From Cyanobacteria bacterium FACHB-502 (GTDB lineage: Bacteria; Cyanobacteriota; Cyanobacteriia; Elainellales; Elainellaceae), in NCBI GenBank assembly GCA_014695325.1, contig JACJNZ010000058.1:1-64000 (forward strand): a DNA stretch of 64,000 nt, in the 5' to 3' direction. Both the position numbers and the translations under genes were made by a program. Under the pieces are notes generated by a model that saw only the letters and a program-made list of their open reading frames with translations, ran no database searches and was not told the DNA's origin. How positions within the stretch are numbered: the first letter of the stretch is position 1; every line of letters begins with the position of its first letter. This document shows positions 25,538 through 33,885 of this stretch, piece by piece.

Positions 25538-26851
25538 TTAACGCTCCAAATCCTCGATCATCTTCGGCACACCTGCCGTCAAATTCTCATATCCTTCCGG
25601 TGTCACCAGCACATCATCTTCAATGCGAATGCCAATGCCGTGCCAGCGGGGATCAACGGCAGGCTGTCCTTCCGCAGGTTGAATGTGAGGTGAGATATAA
25701 ATTCCAGGTTCCACAGTAAGCACCTGTCCCGGCTCTAGACTATGGGGTGTTTCGCCGTGCTGATAAACGCCCACATCATGCACATCCAGCCCCAGCCAGT
25801 GCCCGGTGCGGTGCATATAAAACGGCTTGTATTTCTCTTCTTGGATGATCTCCTCAATGTTGCCCTGAAGCAGTCCCAGATCAATTAATCCCTCTACGAT
25901 CACTCGCACTGCAACATCGTGGGTTTGCTTGTAAGGATTGCCGGGATACACCTGGGCGATCGATTGACGCTGAGCCTCCAGCACAATTTCGTAAATTGCT
26001 TTTTGCTCCTCAGTGAATTTGCCGTTTACCGGAAAGGTGCGCGTGATATCGGAGTTGTAGTAGCCGTAGGCGCAGCCTGCATCAATTAACAGCAAGTCAT
26101 CGTCCTGCATCTGGCGCGTGTTTTCGGTGTAGTGCAGAATGCAGGCATTTTCCCCTGATGCCACGATCGATGGATAAGCCGGACCGATCGCCCCCTGCAA
26201 ACGAAAGGTATGCTCAATTTCCGCCTGCACCTGATATTCATAGTGACCCGGACGCGCAAAATCCATCGCTCGCTGGTGAGCCTCGATCGCAATTTCTGCC
26301 GCTTTTCGCATCAGATCCAGTTCGGCTGCGCTTTTAATTTGCCGCATCGGGTGGAGGAGGGCGATCGGATTTTCGAGTGCAACGGGACCGTAGCCCTTGC
26401 GGGGGTAGGTTCTCAAAAGCTGCTGCCAGTGCTTCAGAATCGTTTCGTTAAATGCTTTGTCGCGGCCAATCGAGTAAAAGATGCGATCGGCTGGCTCGAG
26501 ATACTGGGGCAGTTTTTCTTCAAGTTCATCGATCGGATACACGATATCTGCGCCGAACTGTTCTTTGGCAGCTTCCACTCCGACTCGATAGCCCGACCAG
26601 GTTTCTTTCTCCAGATCCTTCGGGCGCACAAACAGAATAAATCGATGCTCTTCATGGTGCGGCGCAAGTACGGCAACGGCTCCCGGCTCATCGAATCCGG
26701 TCAGGTAATAAAAGTCGCTGTCCTGCCGAAAGTTGTACTCTACGTCATTGTGCATTGTTGCCAGCGGCGCACTGCGAAACACTGCCGTTCCTTTTCCCAG
26801 CTTTGCCATTAGGGTTGCGCGACGCTGAGCATATTCCGTTGCCGTAATCAT
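25538..26851 (-). CDS. pepP: Xaa-Pro aminopeptidase (aminopeptidase P)
   Basis: This 437-residue metallopeptidase of family M24B removes an N-terminal residue that is followed by proline. The N-terminal creatinase-like domain covers about 1-175. The pita-bread catalytic domain carries the five dimetal ligands: Asp in LLIDAGCAYGYYNSDITRTF (two), His in MHRTGHWLGLDVHD, Glu in TVEPGIYI and Glu in GIRIEDDVLVT. Length matches bacterial PepP. It is cytoplasmic, with no signal peptide, and stands alone on its strand, converging on the MerA-like gene. Confidence 0.96.
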   Translation of the reverse strand: MITATEYAQRRATLMAKLGKGTAVFRSAPLATMHNDVEYNFRQDSDFYYLTGFDEPGAVAVLAPHHEEHRFILFVRPKDLEKETWSGYRVGVEAAKEQFGADIVYPIDELEEKLPQYLEPADRIFYSIGRDKAFNETILKHWQQLLRTYPRKGYGPVALENPIALLHPMRQIKSAAELDLMRKAAEIAIEAHQRAMDFARPGHYEYQVQAEIEHTFRLQGAIGPAYPSIVASGENACILHYTENTRQMQDDDLLLIDAGCAYGYYNSDITRTFPVNGKFTEEQKAIYEIVLEAQRQSIAQVYPGNPYKQTHDVAVRVIVEGLIDLGLLQGNIEEIIQEEKYKPFYMHRTGHWLGLDVHDVGVYQHGETPHSLEPGQVLTVEPGIYISPHIQPAEGQPAVDPRWHGIGIRIEDDVLVTPEGYENLTAGVPKMIEDLER

Positions 26852-27042
26852 GGGATTTGAGGATAGGGATTACATCAAGATTGCTAGTGTTCTCTACTTT
26901 AGCGAGTTCAGCTTTCAGATTCCAATCATCATGGACGATCGCCGCAAGATAGATTTATATTGATGGATAAAGCATTTGCAATTGATTTCTGCTTAAGCAT
27001 TTTAAGCTTGTGCAGTGCGTAAGCCGGGTCAAACGACTTTTT

Positions 27043-27756
27043 ATGAAACCCACCCAACCCTATCAGCCCTTCCTGCTCCGCATCCTCCACGGACTCATCG
27101 GAATTTTTGTGATTGGGGCGATCGTCACTGCCTACTGGACTTACGACACTTATGACAAACGCTGGGGCGGAATTGGACTGCCTCACTTTCCCGAAATCGA
27201 AGGTATTCATGGCACGTTTGGACTATACGCGCTGCTGCTGTTCCCGGTGTTTGCCATCTACGCACTGCGACGCGGACAAAAACGCCTGCTTCAGCCTGAT
27301 TCCCTCACAAAACTGAGTCAATTTAATACGCCGATTGGGTGGTATACGCTGCATCGCGGTGCGAATACCCTGTCGCTGCTGGCTCTCACGTTTGCGCTGT
27401 TTTCCGGCAAGATGATGGACTCAGGCTGGCTACCTCGCGGCGAACTGAATCATCCTTGGTACTCCGTTCACCTCATTTCCTGGGTGGTGATGGTGCTGAC
27501 GCTGGCAATTCATCTGCTGATGAGCGCGAAAGTAGGCGGTTTGCCTTTACTGCTCTCAATTTGGCAGTGGAAATTTCGCCCTGAAGAAAGCCCAAAACAG
27601 TGGCGATCGCACATTCAGAAATGGTGGTTTCAGATCCGGTCAGGTGATACCAGCAGTTTGCTTTGGGTCAGGCGATCGATGCTCTATCGAGGGCTGGAGG
27701 CAGCCATAATAATTAGCCTGATTTTTGCCTGGATTATTCCGCTGCTAAAGGGTTAG
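27043..27756 (+). CDS. Cytochrome b561-like integral membrane protein
   Basis: From ATG 27043 the protein is about 237 residues with four or five hydrophobic helices: LHGLIGIFVIGAIVTAYW, GTFGLYALLLFPVFAIYAL, NTLSLLALTFALFSGKMM, SVHLISWVVMVLTLAIHLL and AAIIISLIFAWIIPLL. Conserved His residues in helices (LHGLIG, GIHGTFG, YTLHRGAN, HLISW, AIHLL) suit bis-haem b coordination as in the cytochrome b561 / Ni-hydrogenase b-subunit group. An in-frame GTG at 27010 would add 11 residues but lies outside the conserved part. Its electron donors and acceptors are unknown and no hydrogenase or oxidoreductase gene is adjacent. Confidence 0.82.
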   Translation: MKPTQPYQPFLLRILHGLIGIFVIGAIVTAYWTYDTYDKRWGGIGLPHFPEIEGIHGTFGLYALLLFPVFAIYALRRGQKRLLQPDSLTKLSQFNTPIGWYTLHRGANTLSLLALTFALFSGKMMDSGWLPRGELNHPWYSVHLISWVVMVLTLAIHLLMSAKVGGLPLLLSIWQWKFRPEESPKQWRSHIQKWWFQIRSGDTSSLLWVRRSMLYRGLEAAIIISLIFAWIIPLLKG

Positions 27757-27992
27757 TAGCTGTTTTAAAGCTCGAAGAGGCTAGACAGAGATTCGTGGAT
27801 CGATCGCTTGTCAAACTCATCAACTACAGGGGTTACGGCGATCAATTACCATTCTGATAGGAATAAATTCTTATCCTATCAACCGACTTGTCCTGAGAGT
27901 ACGCTATCCTAGCTATTTAAGAGATTGATTGCCCATTGGAGTCTATGTTTCTGAACGTTCACGATCCTCTTGAAAATCAAAGCTGAGCTATC

Positions 27993-29273
27993 TTGATTTC
28001 ACTCCTAACTCCTGAATTGCTCCAGACCCATTTGTTTCCAGCGCAGCAGTATCGATTTAGTAACGGGCTAACGCTAATTCATCAGCAAACGCCAGCCGCC
28101 CCAGTAGTTACCGTTGATGTGTGGGTGAAGGCGGGGGCAATCTTGGAGCCGGAACCCTGGTCGGGGATGGCACACTTTCTAGAACACATGATTTTCAAGG
28201 GAACCCATCAGCTTCCACCCGGCTTGTTTGATCAGATTATTGAAAGTCGCGGCGGCATGACCAATGCAGCAACGAGCCACGACTACGCCCATTTTTTCAT
28301 TAACACAGCAGCGATTCACCTGCCCGAAACCCTGCCTCATCTGGCAGATTTGCTGCTGAATGCTCAGATTCCAGACGAGGAGTTTGATCTGGAGCGCGAT
28401 GTCGTTTTAGAAGAAATTCGGCAATCGCTCGACGACCCAGACTATCTCGGCTATCAGTCGCTTGTCGAAAACATCTATCAGCGGCATCCCTACGGGCGTC
28501 CAATTCTGGGCGATGCTCAGCTTTTGCTCGCTCGCTCGCCCGACGAAATGCGCCATTTCCACCGCACTCACTATCAGCCGGAAAATATGACAGTGGTGAT
28601 TGTCGGCGATGTGGCATGGGAACCGACGCTGGAAATAGTCAGCCGTTCCTTTGCTCAGTTTGCGCCGCGATCGAACTGTCCTTTGCCCGAGGTCGAAGCC
28701 GAACCGCCAATTACTGAGATTCGCCGACAGGAGCTTCATCTGCCTCGATTAGAGCAGGCGCGGCTGATGATGGCTTGGATAGGACCGGGCGTGGACCATT
28801 TGCGGAGTGCCTACGGGCTGGATCTGCTTTCGGTGCTGCTGGCAGGCGGGCGAACCTCGCGACTGGTGCGCGAACTGCGGGAAGAACGCTACCTGGTGCA
28901 GGACATTATGAGCAGCTTCTCGCTTCAGCAGGATTCGAGCCTGTTTACGATCACTGCCTGGTTAGAGCCGGAGCATCTGGGGCAGGTCGAGGCAATTATT
29001 GGCGATCGCTTAGCAGAGTTGGCTGAGGTTCCCCCGTCGCCCAGCGAATTAAACCGCTATCAGCGATTGCTCTGCAACGACTACGCCTTTTCAACCGAAA
29101 CGGCAGGACAACTTGCCGGACTCTACGGTTACTACAGCACGATCGCCGAACCGCAAATCGCGACGGCATATCCGCAGGTGATTCAATCCTTCCAACCGGA
29201 GGAACTGCGAAACATTGCCCGTCAATACCTGTCGCCGCTACGCTATGCTGTAACGGTGCTGAAGCCCTGCTAA
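27993..29273 (+). CDS. M16 family zinc peptidase, catalytic member
   Basis: The 426-residue protein carries the inverted zinc motif His61-Phe-Leu-Glu-His65 (MAHFLEHMIFKG) and the downstream ligand Glu in ERDVVLEEIRQ, defining an active M16 (pitrilysin / processing-peptidase-like) subunit. Two homologous halves of about 200 residues are present. The start is TTG 27993; no ATG lies near, and the N-terminus through QQYRFSNGLTL aligns with family starts. It is cytoplasmic. The second M16 gene starts 37 bases downstream and lacks the zinc motif, so the two probably form a heterodimer in the manner of mitochondrial processing peptidase. Confidence 0.94.
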   Translation: MISLLTPELLQTHLFPAQQYRFSNGLTLIHQQTPAAPVVTVDVWVKAGAILEPEPWSGMAHFLEHMIFKGTHQLPPGLFDQIIESRGGMTNAATSHDYAHFFINTAAIHLPETLPHLADLLLNAQIPDEEFDLERDVVLEEIRQSLDDPDYLGYQSLVENIYQRHPYGRPILGDAQLLLARSPDEMRHFHRTHYQPENMTVVIVGDVAWEPTLEIVSRSFAQFAPRSNCPLPEVEAEPPITEIRRQELHLPRLEQARLMMAWIGPGVDHLRSAYGLDLLSVLLAGGRTSRLVRELREERYLVQDIMSSFSLQQDSSLFTITAWLEPEHLGQVEAIIGDRLAELAEVPPSPSELNRYQRLLCNDYAFSTETAGQLAGLYGYYSTIAEPQIATAYPQVIQSFQPEELRNIARQYLSPLRYAVTVLKPC

Positions 29274-29310
29274 AGTCAGGAAAATTAGGGTCGGGAAAGA
29301 GAGAAATTTA

Positions 29311-30597
29311 ATGCAAAATCGTATTGTGCATCGTGCTGTCCTGCCCAACGGGATGACCGTTTTGTGTACTGAAAATGCGGCAGCCGATATTGTGGCAGCG
29401 CGGGTGTTTATCCGGGCGGGTGGACGCTATGAGCCGATCGCTCAGGCAGGGCTTTCGCACCTGCTGGCAGCCGTGATCACCAAAGGAACCGATCGCCTTA
29501 CGTCGCAGGAAATCGCCGAACGGGTTGAGTCCGTTGGGGCAAGTTTGGGAACCGATGCGGCGTCAGACTACTGTTTGCTCAGCCTCAAGACTGTGTCGGG
29601 CGACTTTCCCGAAATGCTAGAGCTGGCGGCAGAACTACTCCGATCGCCTGCCTTTCCCGAAATGGAAGTCGAGCTAGAGCGGCGGCTCACCCTGCAAGGA
29701 ATTCGATCGATGCAGGAACAGCCCTTTTCCGTGGCAAACAATCAGTTACGGCAGGCGATGTACGGTGAGCACCCCTATGCCCTCCCCGGATTAGGAACCG
29801 CCGAAACCGTATCTAGCCTGACTCCGGCAGACCTGCATCATTATCACAAAACTTACTTCCGTCCCGATAATGTGGTGATTAGCATTGCCGGACGCATTCA
29901 GCCCGATGAAGCAATGGCACTGGTCGATCGCACGTTGGGCGACTGGGAACTTCCTTTGCAAACAGACGGATCGCCCTTGCCCCTGCCCACCCTGGAGCTG
30001 CCGCCCGTGACTCCAAACCCACAGTGGCTTGTAACCCTCCAGGACACACAGCAGGCGATCGTGATGCTGGGTTATCTAGCAAGCGAAGTTCACAATCGAG
30101 ATCATTTAACCCTGAAGCTACTCAATACTTATCTGGGAAGCGGTCTATCGAGTCGGCTATTTGTCGAGCTGCGGGAAAAGCAAGGACTGGCTTATGAAGT
30201 GTCTGCCTTCTATCCTACCCGGATCGATACCTCCCACTTTGTTGCCTATATCGGCACTGCGCCAGATAATGCTGCCGTTGCGCTGGAAGGACTACGATCG
30301 GAAGTTGAGCGGCTGCAAACCGTTCAGCTCACCGACGAAGAACTTCAGGCGTCAAAAAACAAGCTGCTGGGACAATACGCCCTCGGCAAACAAACCAACG
30401 CTCAGCTTGCCCAAATCTCTGGCTGGTACGAAACGCTGAAATTGGGCATCGACTACGACGATCGCTTTCAGCAGCAAATCCCGACGATCACTGCTGAAGA
30501 CATTCAGGCAGTCGCCAACCGCTATTTCACCCAGCCCTATGTGTCCCTTGTCGGGTCGGAAAAGGCGATCGATCAGGTGGAGCAGGTGAAGCGGTAA
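29311..30597 (+). CDS. M16 family peptidase, non-catalytic partner
   Basis: The 428-residue protein is clearly M16 (AVLPNGMTVL, AARVFIRAGGRYEP, C-terminal SRLFVELREKQGLAYEVSAFYP) but at the zinc site has HLLAAVITKG in place of HxxEH, so it cannot bind catalytic zinc in the usual way. The conserved R/Y segment SRLF...GLAYEV, which shapes the substrate-binding site, is kept. It probably binds substrate for the catalytic neighbour. Such active plus inactive pairs in one operon are common in cyanobacteria. It ends a two-gene operon. Confidence 0.94.
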   Translation: MQNRIVHRAVLPNGMTVLCTENAAADIVAARVFIRAGGRYEPIAQAGLSHLLAAVITKGTDRLTSQEIAERVESVGASLGTDAASDYCLLSLKTVSGDFPEMLELAAELLRSPAFPEMEVELERRLTLQGIRSMQEQPFSVANNQLRQAMYGEHPYALPGLGTAETVSSLTPADLHHYHKTYFRPDNVVISIAGRIQPDEAMALVDRTLGDWELPLQTDGSPLPLPTLELPPVTPNPQWLVTLQDTQQAIVMLGYLASEVHNRDHLTLKLLNTYLGSGLSSRLFVELREKQGLAYEVSAFYPTRIDTSHFVAYIGTAPDNAAVALEGLRSEVERLQTVQLTDEELQASKNKLLGQYALGKQTNAQLAQISGWYETLKLGIDYDDRFQQQIPTITAEDIQAVANRYFTQPYVSLVGSEKAIDQVEQVKR

Positions 30598-30630
30598 TGG
30601 GTTTTTAGACGTGCCGCACATCGATAAGGG

Positions 30631-30644
30631 CGTTTCGCGAAACG
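30631..30644. repeat. Perfect 14-bp palindrome
   Basis: cgtttcgcgaaacg is a perfect inverted repeat without spacer, 34 bases after the second M16 gene and 125 bases before the pentapeptide-repeat gene. It has no T run, so an operator-type site is as likely as a transcript-end structure. Confidence 0.6.
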
Positions 30645-30768
30645 TTATTTACCGCATCCAGGCATTTACTGCATCCAGACAGCCCGCTTGCACCAGGAGA
30701 TATTTTTTGCCGTTCCGTAGGGTAATCTAAACAAAAATCTGTCGTTCATTTGCTAATGGGGAATCGCA

Positions 30769-31188
30769 ATGAGAATTGCCGTTCTATTCGCAACTGTAAT
30801 CCTGGCACTTTTTTGTTTCTTGTCTCCTGTTTCTGCTGATAATGTCGTGCCAACGGATCGAATTGACCCTAAAATGCAGCTGCTTGAAACGCGATCGTGC
30901 ATTGGCTGCAATCTCCAAAATGTTGATCTGAGCGGTGAGGATTTGAGAGGCGTTAACCTGAGTCGTGCCAACCTGGAAAACGCAAATCTAAAGGGCGCAA
31001 AGATGATGGCGGTCGTACTGCGCGATGCTGACCTAAAACGAGCCGATTTGCGACAAGCCGATTTGTTGGCGGTCGATTTCACCGGAGCTAACCTGAAGGG
31101 CGCCCAATTTTCGCGAACTGATCTGGCAGCCGCTCGCATTTGCCGGACGATCGATCCCAATGGCAAGCTATCGCAGAGAGACTGCTAA
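30769..31188 (+). CDS. Secreted pentapeptide-repeat protein
   Basis: The 139-residue protein starts with a signal peptide (RIAVLFATVILALFCFLSPVSA, cleavage near 23) and continues with about twelve A(D/N)LXX pentapeptide repeats from VDLSGEDLRGVNLSRANL through ANLKGAQFSRTDL. These fold into a right-handed square beta-helix. A Cys pair (CIGC) lies just before the repeats and two Cys follow, possibly forming disulphides in the thylakoid lumen or periplasm. Many cyanobacterial pentapeptide proteins have no known role. It is transcribed alone and converges on the second aldolase. Confidence 0.9.
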   Translation: MRIAVLFATVILALFCFLSPVSADNVVPTDRIDPKMQLLETRSCIGCNLQNVDLSGEDLRGVNLSRANLENANLKGAKMMAVVLRDADLKRADLRQADLLAVDFTGANLKGAQFSRTDLAAARICRTIDPNGKLSQRDC

Positions 31189-31272
31189 AGTAGCTCATGC
31201 TTGAGATCTCGGAGGCTCGGTTTGGTCAAGGTTCCTTTTGTGAACGGCATCCTGAGCCTCAAGGGAATTCCC

Positions 31273-32175
31273 TTATTTGCGGTATCGCTGTGCTGCCAGC
31301 ATCGTCGCGTATGGCGTTTCGTGCAGGTGTTCCTTGTTTGCAGAGCCAAACAGCTTCATTTTTTCGGTAATCACGTCTTGCATCGCAGCGATCGATTCTT
31401 CCATGCAGGGCAGCAGGTCGGCTTTGGGGGCAGTGCAGGCTTCAGAGCCGATCGTCGTCATGTAGGCCTGGCGTACTTCGGTATTGACGTTGAATTTGCA
31501 AACGCCCAGTTCGATCGATTTGCTGATCATTGGGGCAGGCAGTCCCGACGCGCCGTGCAGCACCAGCAAGACATGACCGACTCTTTCTCGAATGCGAATT
31601 AGGCGATCGAAGTCCAGACGGGGTTCGCTGCGGTATTCGCCGTGGACGTTGCCAATTGTGACTGCCAATGAATCGACCTGGGTTTGCCGCACAAATTCGC
31701 CTGCCTGAGTTGGGTCGGTCATTTTGGCTTCTTTCTCAGAAACCGATAGACCATCTTCCGTACCGCTGATTCTGCCAATTTCCGCTTCAACAATCGCGCC
31801 CTGGGCATGGGCAAACTGGGTCATTTCACGGGTAAAAGCAAGGTTCTCTTCGTAGGGCAAATGGGAGCCGTCTGCCATGATCGAACTCATTCCGGCCGCT
31901 AGGGCAAACTCGATCGCGCTGGCAGAAGTGCTGTGATCGAGATGGACAGAGACGGGGACAGAGGCAGTTCGGGCAGATTCTAAACAAAGTAAAACCAGGG
32001 GCGATCCGCCATACTTCAGCGCACTGGGATGGAGTTGCAGCATTGCTGGACTGCGGTTTGCTTCTGCCGCACCGATCACTGCCCGTACCCCCTCCAGGTT
32101 ATAAACATTGAATGCTCCGATCGCGTAAATATTGCGTTGAGCGGTTTCTAATAGTTCCAGCGTAGAGGCAAGCAT
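31273..32175 (-). CDS. Second class II aldolase (ketose-bisphosphate aldolase family)
   Basis: The 300-residue protein belongs to the class II aldolase superfamily, with HLDHS (metal and catalytic Asp), VEAEIGR, TIGNVHG and VLHGASG ligand motifs in the usual order. It is nearer in length to GatY/KbaY/FbaA-like enzymes (tagatose or fructose bisphosphate) than to the 359-residue enzyme at 728-1807, and is clearly divergent from it. The substrate cannot be assigned; no tagatose or galactitol genes are nearby. The stop lies inside a perfect palindrome (aagggaattccctt, 31261-31274). The start at 32175 follows family N-termini (LELLETAQRNIYAIGAFNV). Confidence 0.88.
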   Translation of the reverse strand: MLASTLELLETAQRNIYAIGAFNVYNLEGVRAVIGAAEANRSPAMLQLHPSALKYGGSPLVLLCLESARTASVPVSVHLDHSTSASAIEFALAAGMSSIMADGSHLPYEENLAFTREMTQFAHAQGAIVEAEIGRISGTEDGLSVSEKEAKMTDPTQAGEFVRQTQVDSLAVTIGNVHGEYRSEPRLDFDRLIRIRERVGHVLLVLHGASGLPAPMISKSIELGVCKFNVNTEVRQAYMTTIGSEACTAPKADLLPCMEESIAAMQDVITEKMKLFGSANKEHLHETPYATMLAAQRYRK

Positions 32176-32306
32176 GGTAGTTTCCTGGCGTGAGAATGGA
32201 TTGCTTGAGGCGGTGTGGTTTTTCCTGGGAGGGAAGCGATCGTTTCTTCAGCTTATGTCATCTGAGCGGGCAGAAAACGGCAGGAGTGAAATGATGGCTC
32301 TTATGG

Positions 32307-33425
32307 TCAAGAACTCTTATAGAACGGGCGCTTCACCACTGTTGCCGGATAGCTCTTGCCCCGAATCTCGACTTGCAGCACTCGATCGAGTTGCGCCAGT
32401 TCAGCTGCCACATAAGCCAGCGCGATCGGATAGCCCAGCGTTGGAGAAAGAGTGCCGCTCGTAATTTCGCCGATCGGTTTGCCTTCAGACAGTACCGGAT
32501 AGCCGTGACGGGCAATGTTGCGGCCTTCGGTTCGCAGTCCGACCAGTCGTCGCTGCAGTCCGTTTTGTTTTTGCTGCTCCAGCACCGATCGCCCGATAAA
32601 GTCCCCTTTGCGATCGAGATGCACTAGCCAGCCTAAGCCTGCTTCCAGAGGCGTAGTGGTTTCGTCGATATCCATGCCGTAGAGTGCCATTGCTGCTTCT
32701 AGCCGCAGGGTGTCTCTTGCGCCCAAGCCACAGGGAACGACACCCACTGATCGCAGTTCTTCCCAAAGTGCTTCACCTACGCCCGGCTCAACCATCACTT
32801 CGTAGCCATCCTCGCCTGTGTAGCCTGTTCGTGCCAGAAATCCTGGCTGTCCCAAAACTGTGCCTTCGAGATGCCCGAATCGTTTTACCTGAAACAGGTT
32901 TTCCTGCACAAAGGCTTGCAGTTTTTCGATCGCCTGTGGACCCTGCACTGCAACCAGCACTTGGTCAGCTGACAAATCGATGAATTCAATCTGATTCAGG
33001 TCAAGATGCCTTTTGAGCCAATTGCGGTCTTTTCCGGTTGTTGCGGCATTGACGATCGTAGTCACGCGCTGCACTCCGTCTGGGGTTTCGCCCTGGTAGT
33101 AGATAATCAAATCGTCGATAATGCCACCACGATCGTTCAGCAGCACTGTATATTGAGCTTCTCCCGCCTGAAGCCGACTCAAATCAGAGGGCACAAGCAA
33201 CTGCAATTGCTCAATCAGCCTCTTTCCCTGCAAGACAAACTTACCCATGTGGGAAATATCAAACATTCCAGCCGCCTGTCGGACTGCCTGATGTTCTTTG
33301 CTAATGCCCTCGTACTGCACAGGCATTTCCCAGCCGGAAAAGGGAACCATTCTGGCTTTTAGCTCCAGGTGGCGCAGGTGCAGCAGGGTTTTGAGGAGTG
33401 CAATATCAGAGGTAGGGTCTGCCAT
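32307..33425 (-). CDS. gcvT: Aminomethyltransferase (glycine cleavage T protein)
   Basis: The protein (372 aa from ATG 33425) is the T protein of the glycine cleavage system: it takes the aminomethyl group from lipoylated H protein, releases ammonia and makes 5,10-methylene-tetrahydrofolate. Recognisable segments are MVPFSGWEMPVQY, GMFDISHMGKF, LLNDRGGIIDDLIIY, FLARTGYTGEDGYEV, GLGARDTLRLEAAMALYG and ITSGTLSPTLGYPIALAYV. An upstream in-frame start at 33443 would add six residues that are not family-like. The H and P protein genes are not in the window. In cyanobacteria the system serves photorespiratory glycine. Confidence 0.96.
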   Translation of the reverse strand: MADPTSDIALLKTLLHLRHLELKARMVPFSGWEMPVQYEGISKEHQAVRQAAGMFDISHMGKFVLQGKRLIEQLQLLVPSDLSRLQAGEAQYTVLLNDRGGIIDDLIIYYQGETPDGVQRVTTIVNAATTGKDRNWLKRHLDLNQIEFIDLSADQVLVAVQGPQAIEKLQAFVQENLFQVKRFGHLEGTVLGQPGFLARTGYTGEDGYEVMVEPGVGEALWEELRSVGVVPCGLGARDTLRLEAAMALYGMDIDETTTPLEAGLGWLVHLDRKGDFIGRSVLEQQKQNGLQRRLVGLRTEGRNIARHGYPVLSEGKPIGEITSGTLSPTLGYPIALAYVAAELAQLDRVLQVEIRGKSYPATVVKRPFYKSS

Positions 33426-33627
33426 AGTGGAGAAGAGAAACAACGATATCTTCTTCCATTTTTAACGCTGATTCAGTCATGCGAAAGATCGAGGGGGCGA
33501 ACCTTTCGTTACACTGCTCTATCAAGCGACCACAGCAGGCACAAATCTGTTTTGCGATTCTTTCAACGGGATCGTCTAGGGGTTGATACCTTACGATTTT
33601 CGATGATTGCTCTCGATTCAAATCCAA
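33406..33627 (-). CDS. Possible small Cys-containing protein upstream of gcvT
   Basis: A 73-residue frame ends 20 bases inside gcvT. It contains ERIAKQICACCGRLIEQC, with three or four clustered Cys that could bind metal, and a helical tail (SALKMEEDIVVSLL). No ribosome site is clear and no family is recognised. Overlap with gcvT is compatible with translational coupling but also with chance. Confidence 0.25.
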   Translation of the reverse strand: MDLNREQSSKIVRYQPLDDPVERIAKQICACCGRLIEQCNERFAPSIFRMTESALKMEEDIVVSLLHYGRPYL

Positions 33628-33631
33628 CCTT

Positions 33632-33755
33632 GTTTAGCAACGTTTAGCGATGTTGAGCAATCTGTTGAGCAATTTATTTATCACAGACAATACCGCCTGG
33701 GTTGAATATCCATCCGAGTTGATTGAATATCTGGGTTGGGAATATCTGGGTTGAA
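33632..33755. repeat. Cluster of short imperfect tandem repeats
   Basis: Two copies of gtttagcaac-like 10-mers (33632-33651), two copies of gttgagcaatct (33652-33663, 33664-33675) and, further on, two copies of gaatatctgggttgg (33725-33739, 33740 onward) with a weaker related copy near 33702. They fill much of the 442-base gap between gcvT and the glycosyltransferase operon, which holds no convincing gene beyond the possible small frame next to gcvT. Confidence 0.8.
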
Positions 33756-33885
33756 TAGATCGGAAACAGGGCTGCGCCTGGTAGTAATACCCGTTTGCAA
33801 TTTGCCTCAGTCTTCGCGGCTCAGAACATTTTGTCATCCGGCAATTTTGCAGCATTAGGAACGATCGCCCCTCCCGCTTTTGCTC

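Noticed and set aside
33426-33640. Possible glycine riboswitch upstream of gcvT
   Set aside because: I looked for the conserved glycine-aptamer core on the minus strand; only an isolated match appears and no tandem aptamer fold can be drawn.
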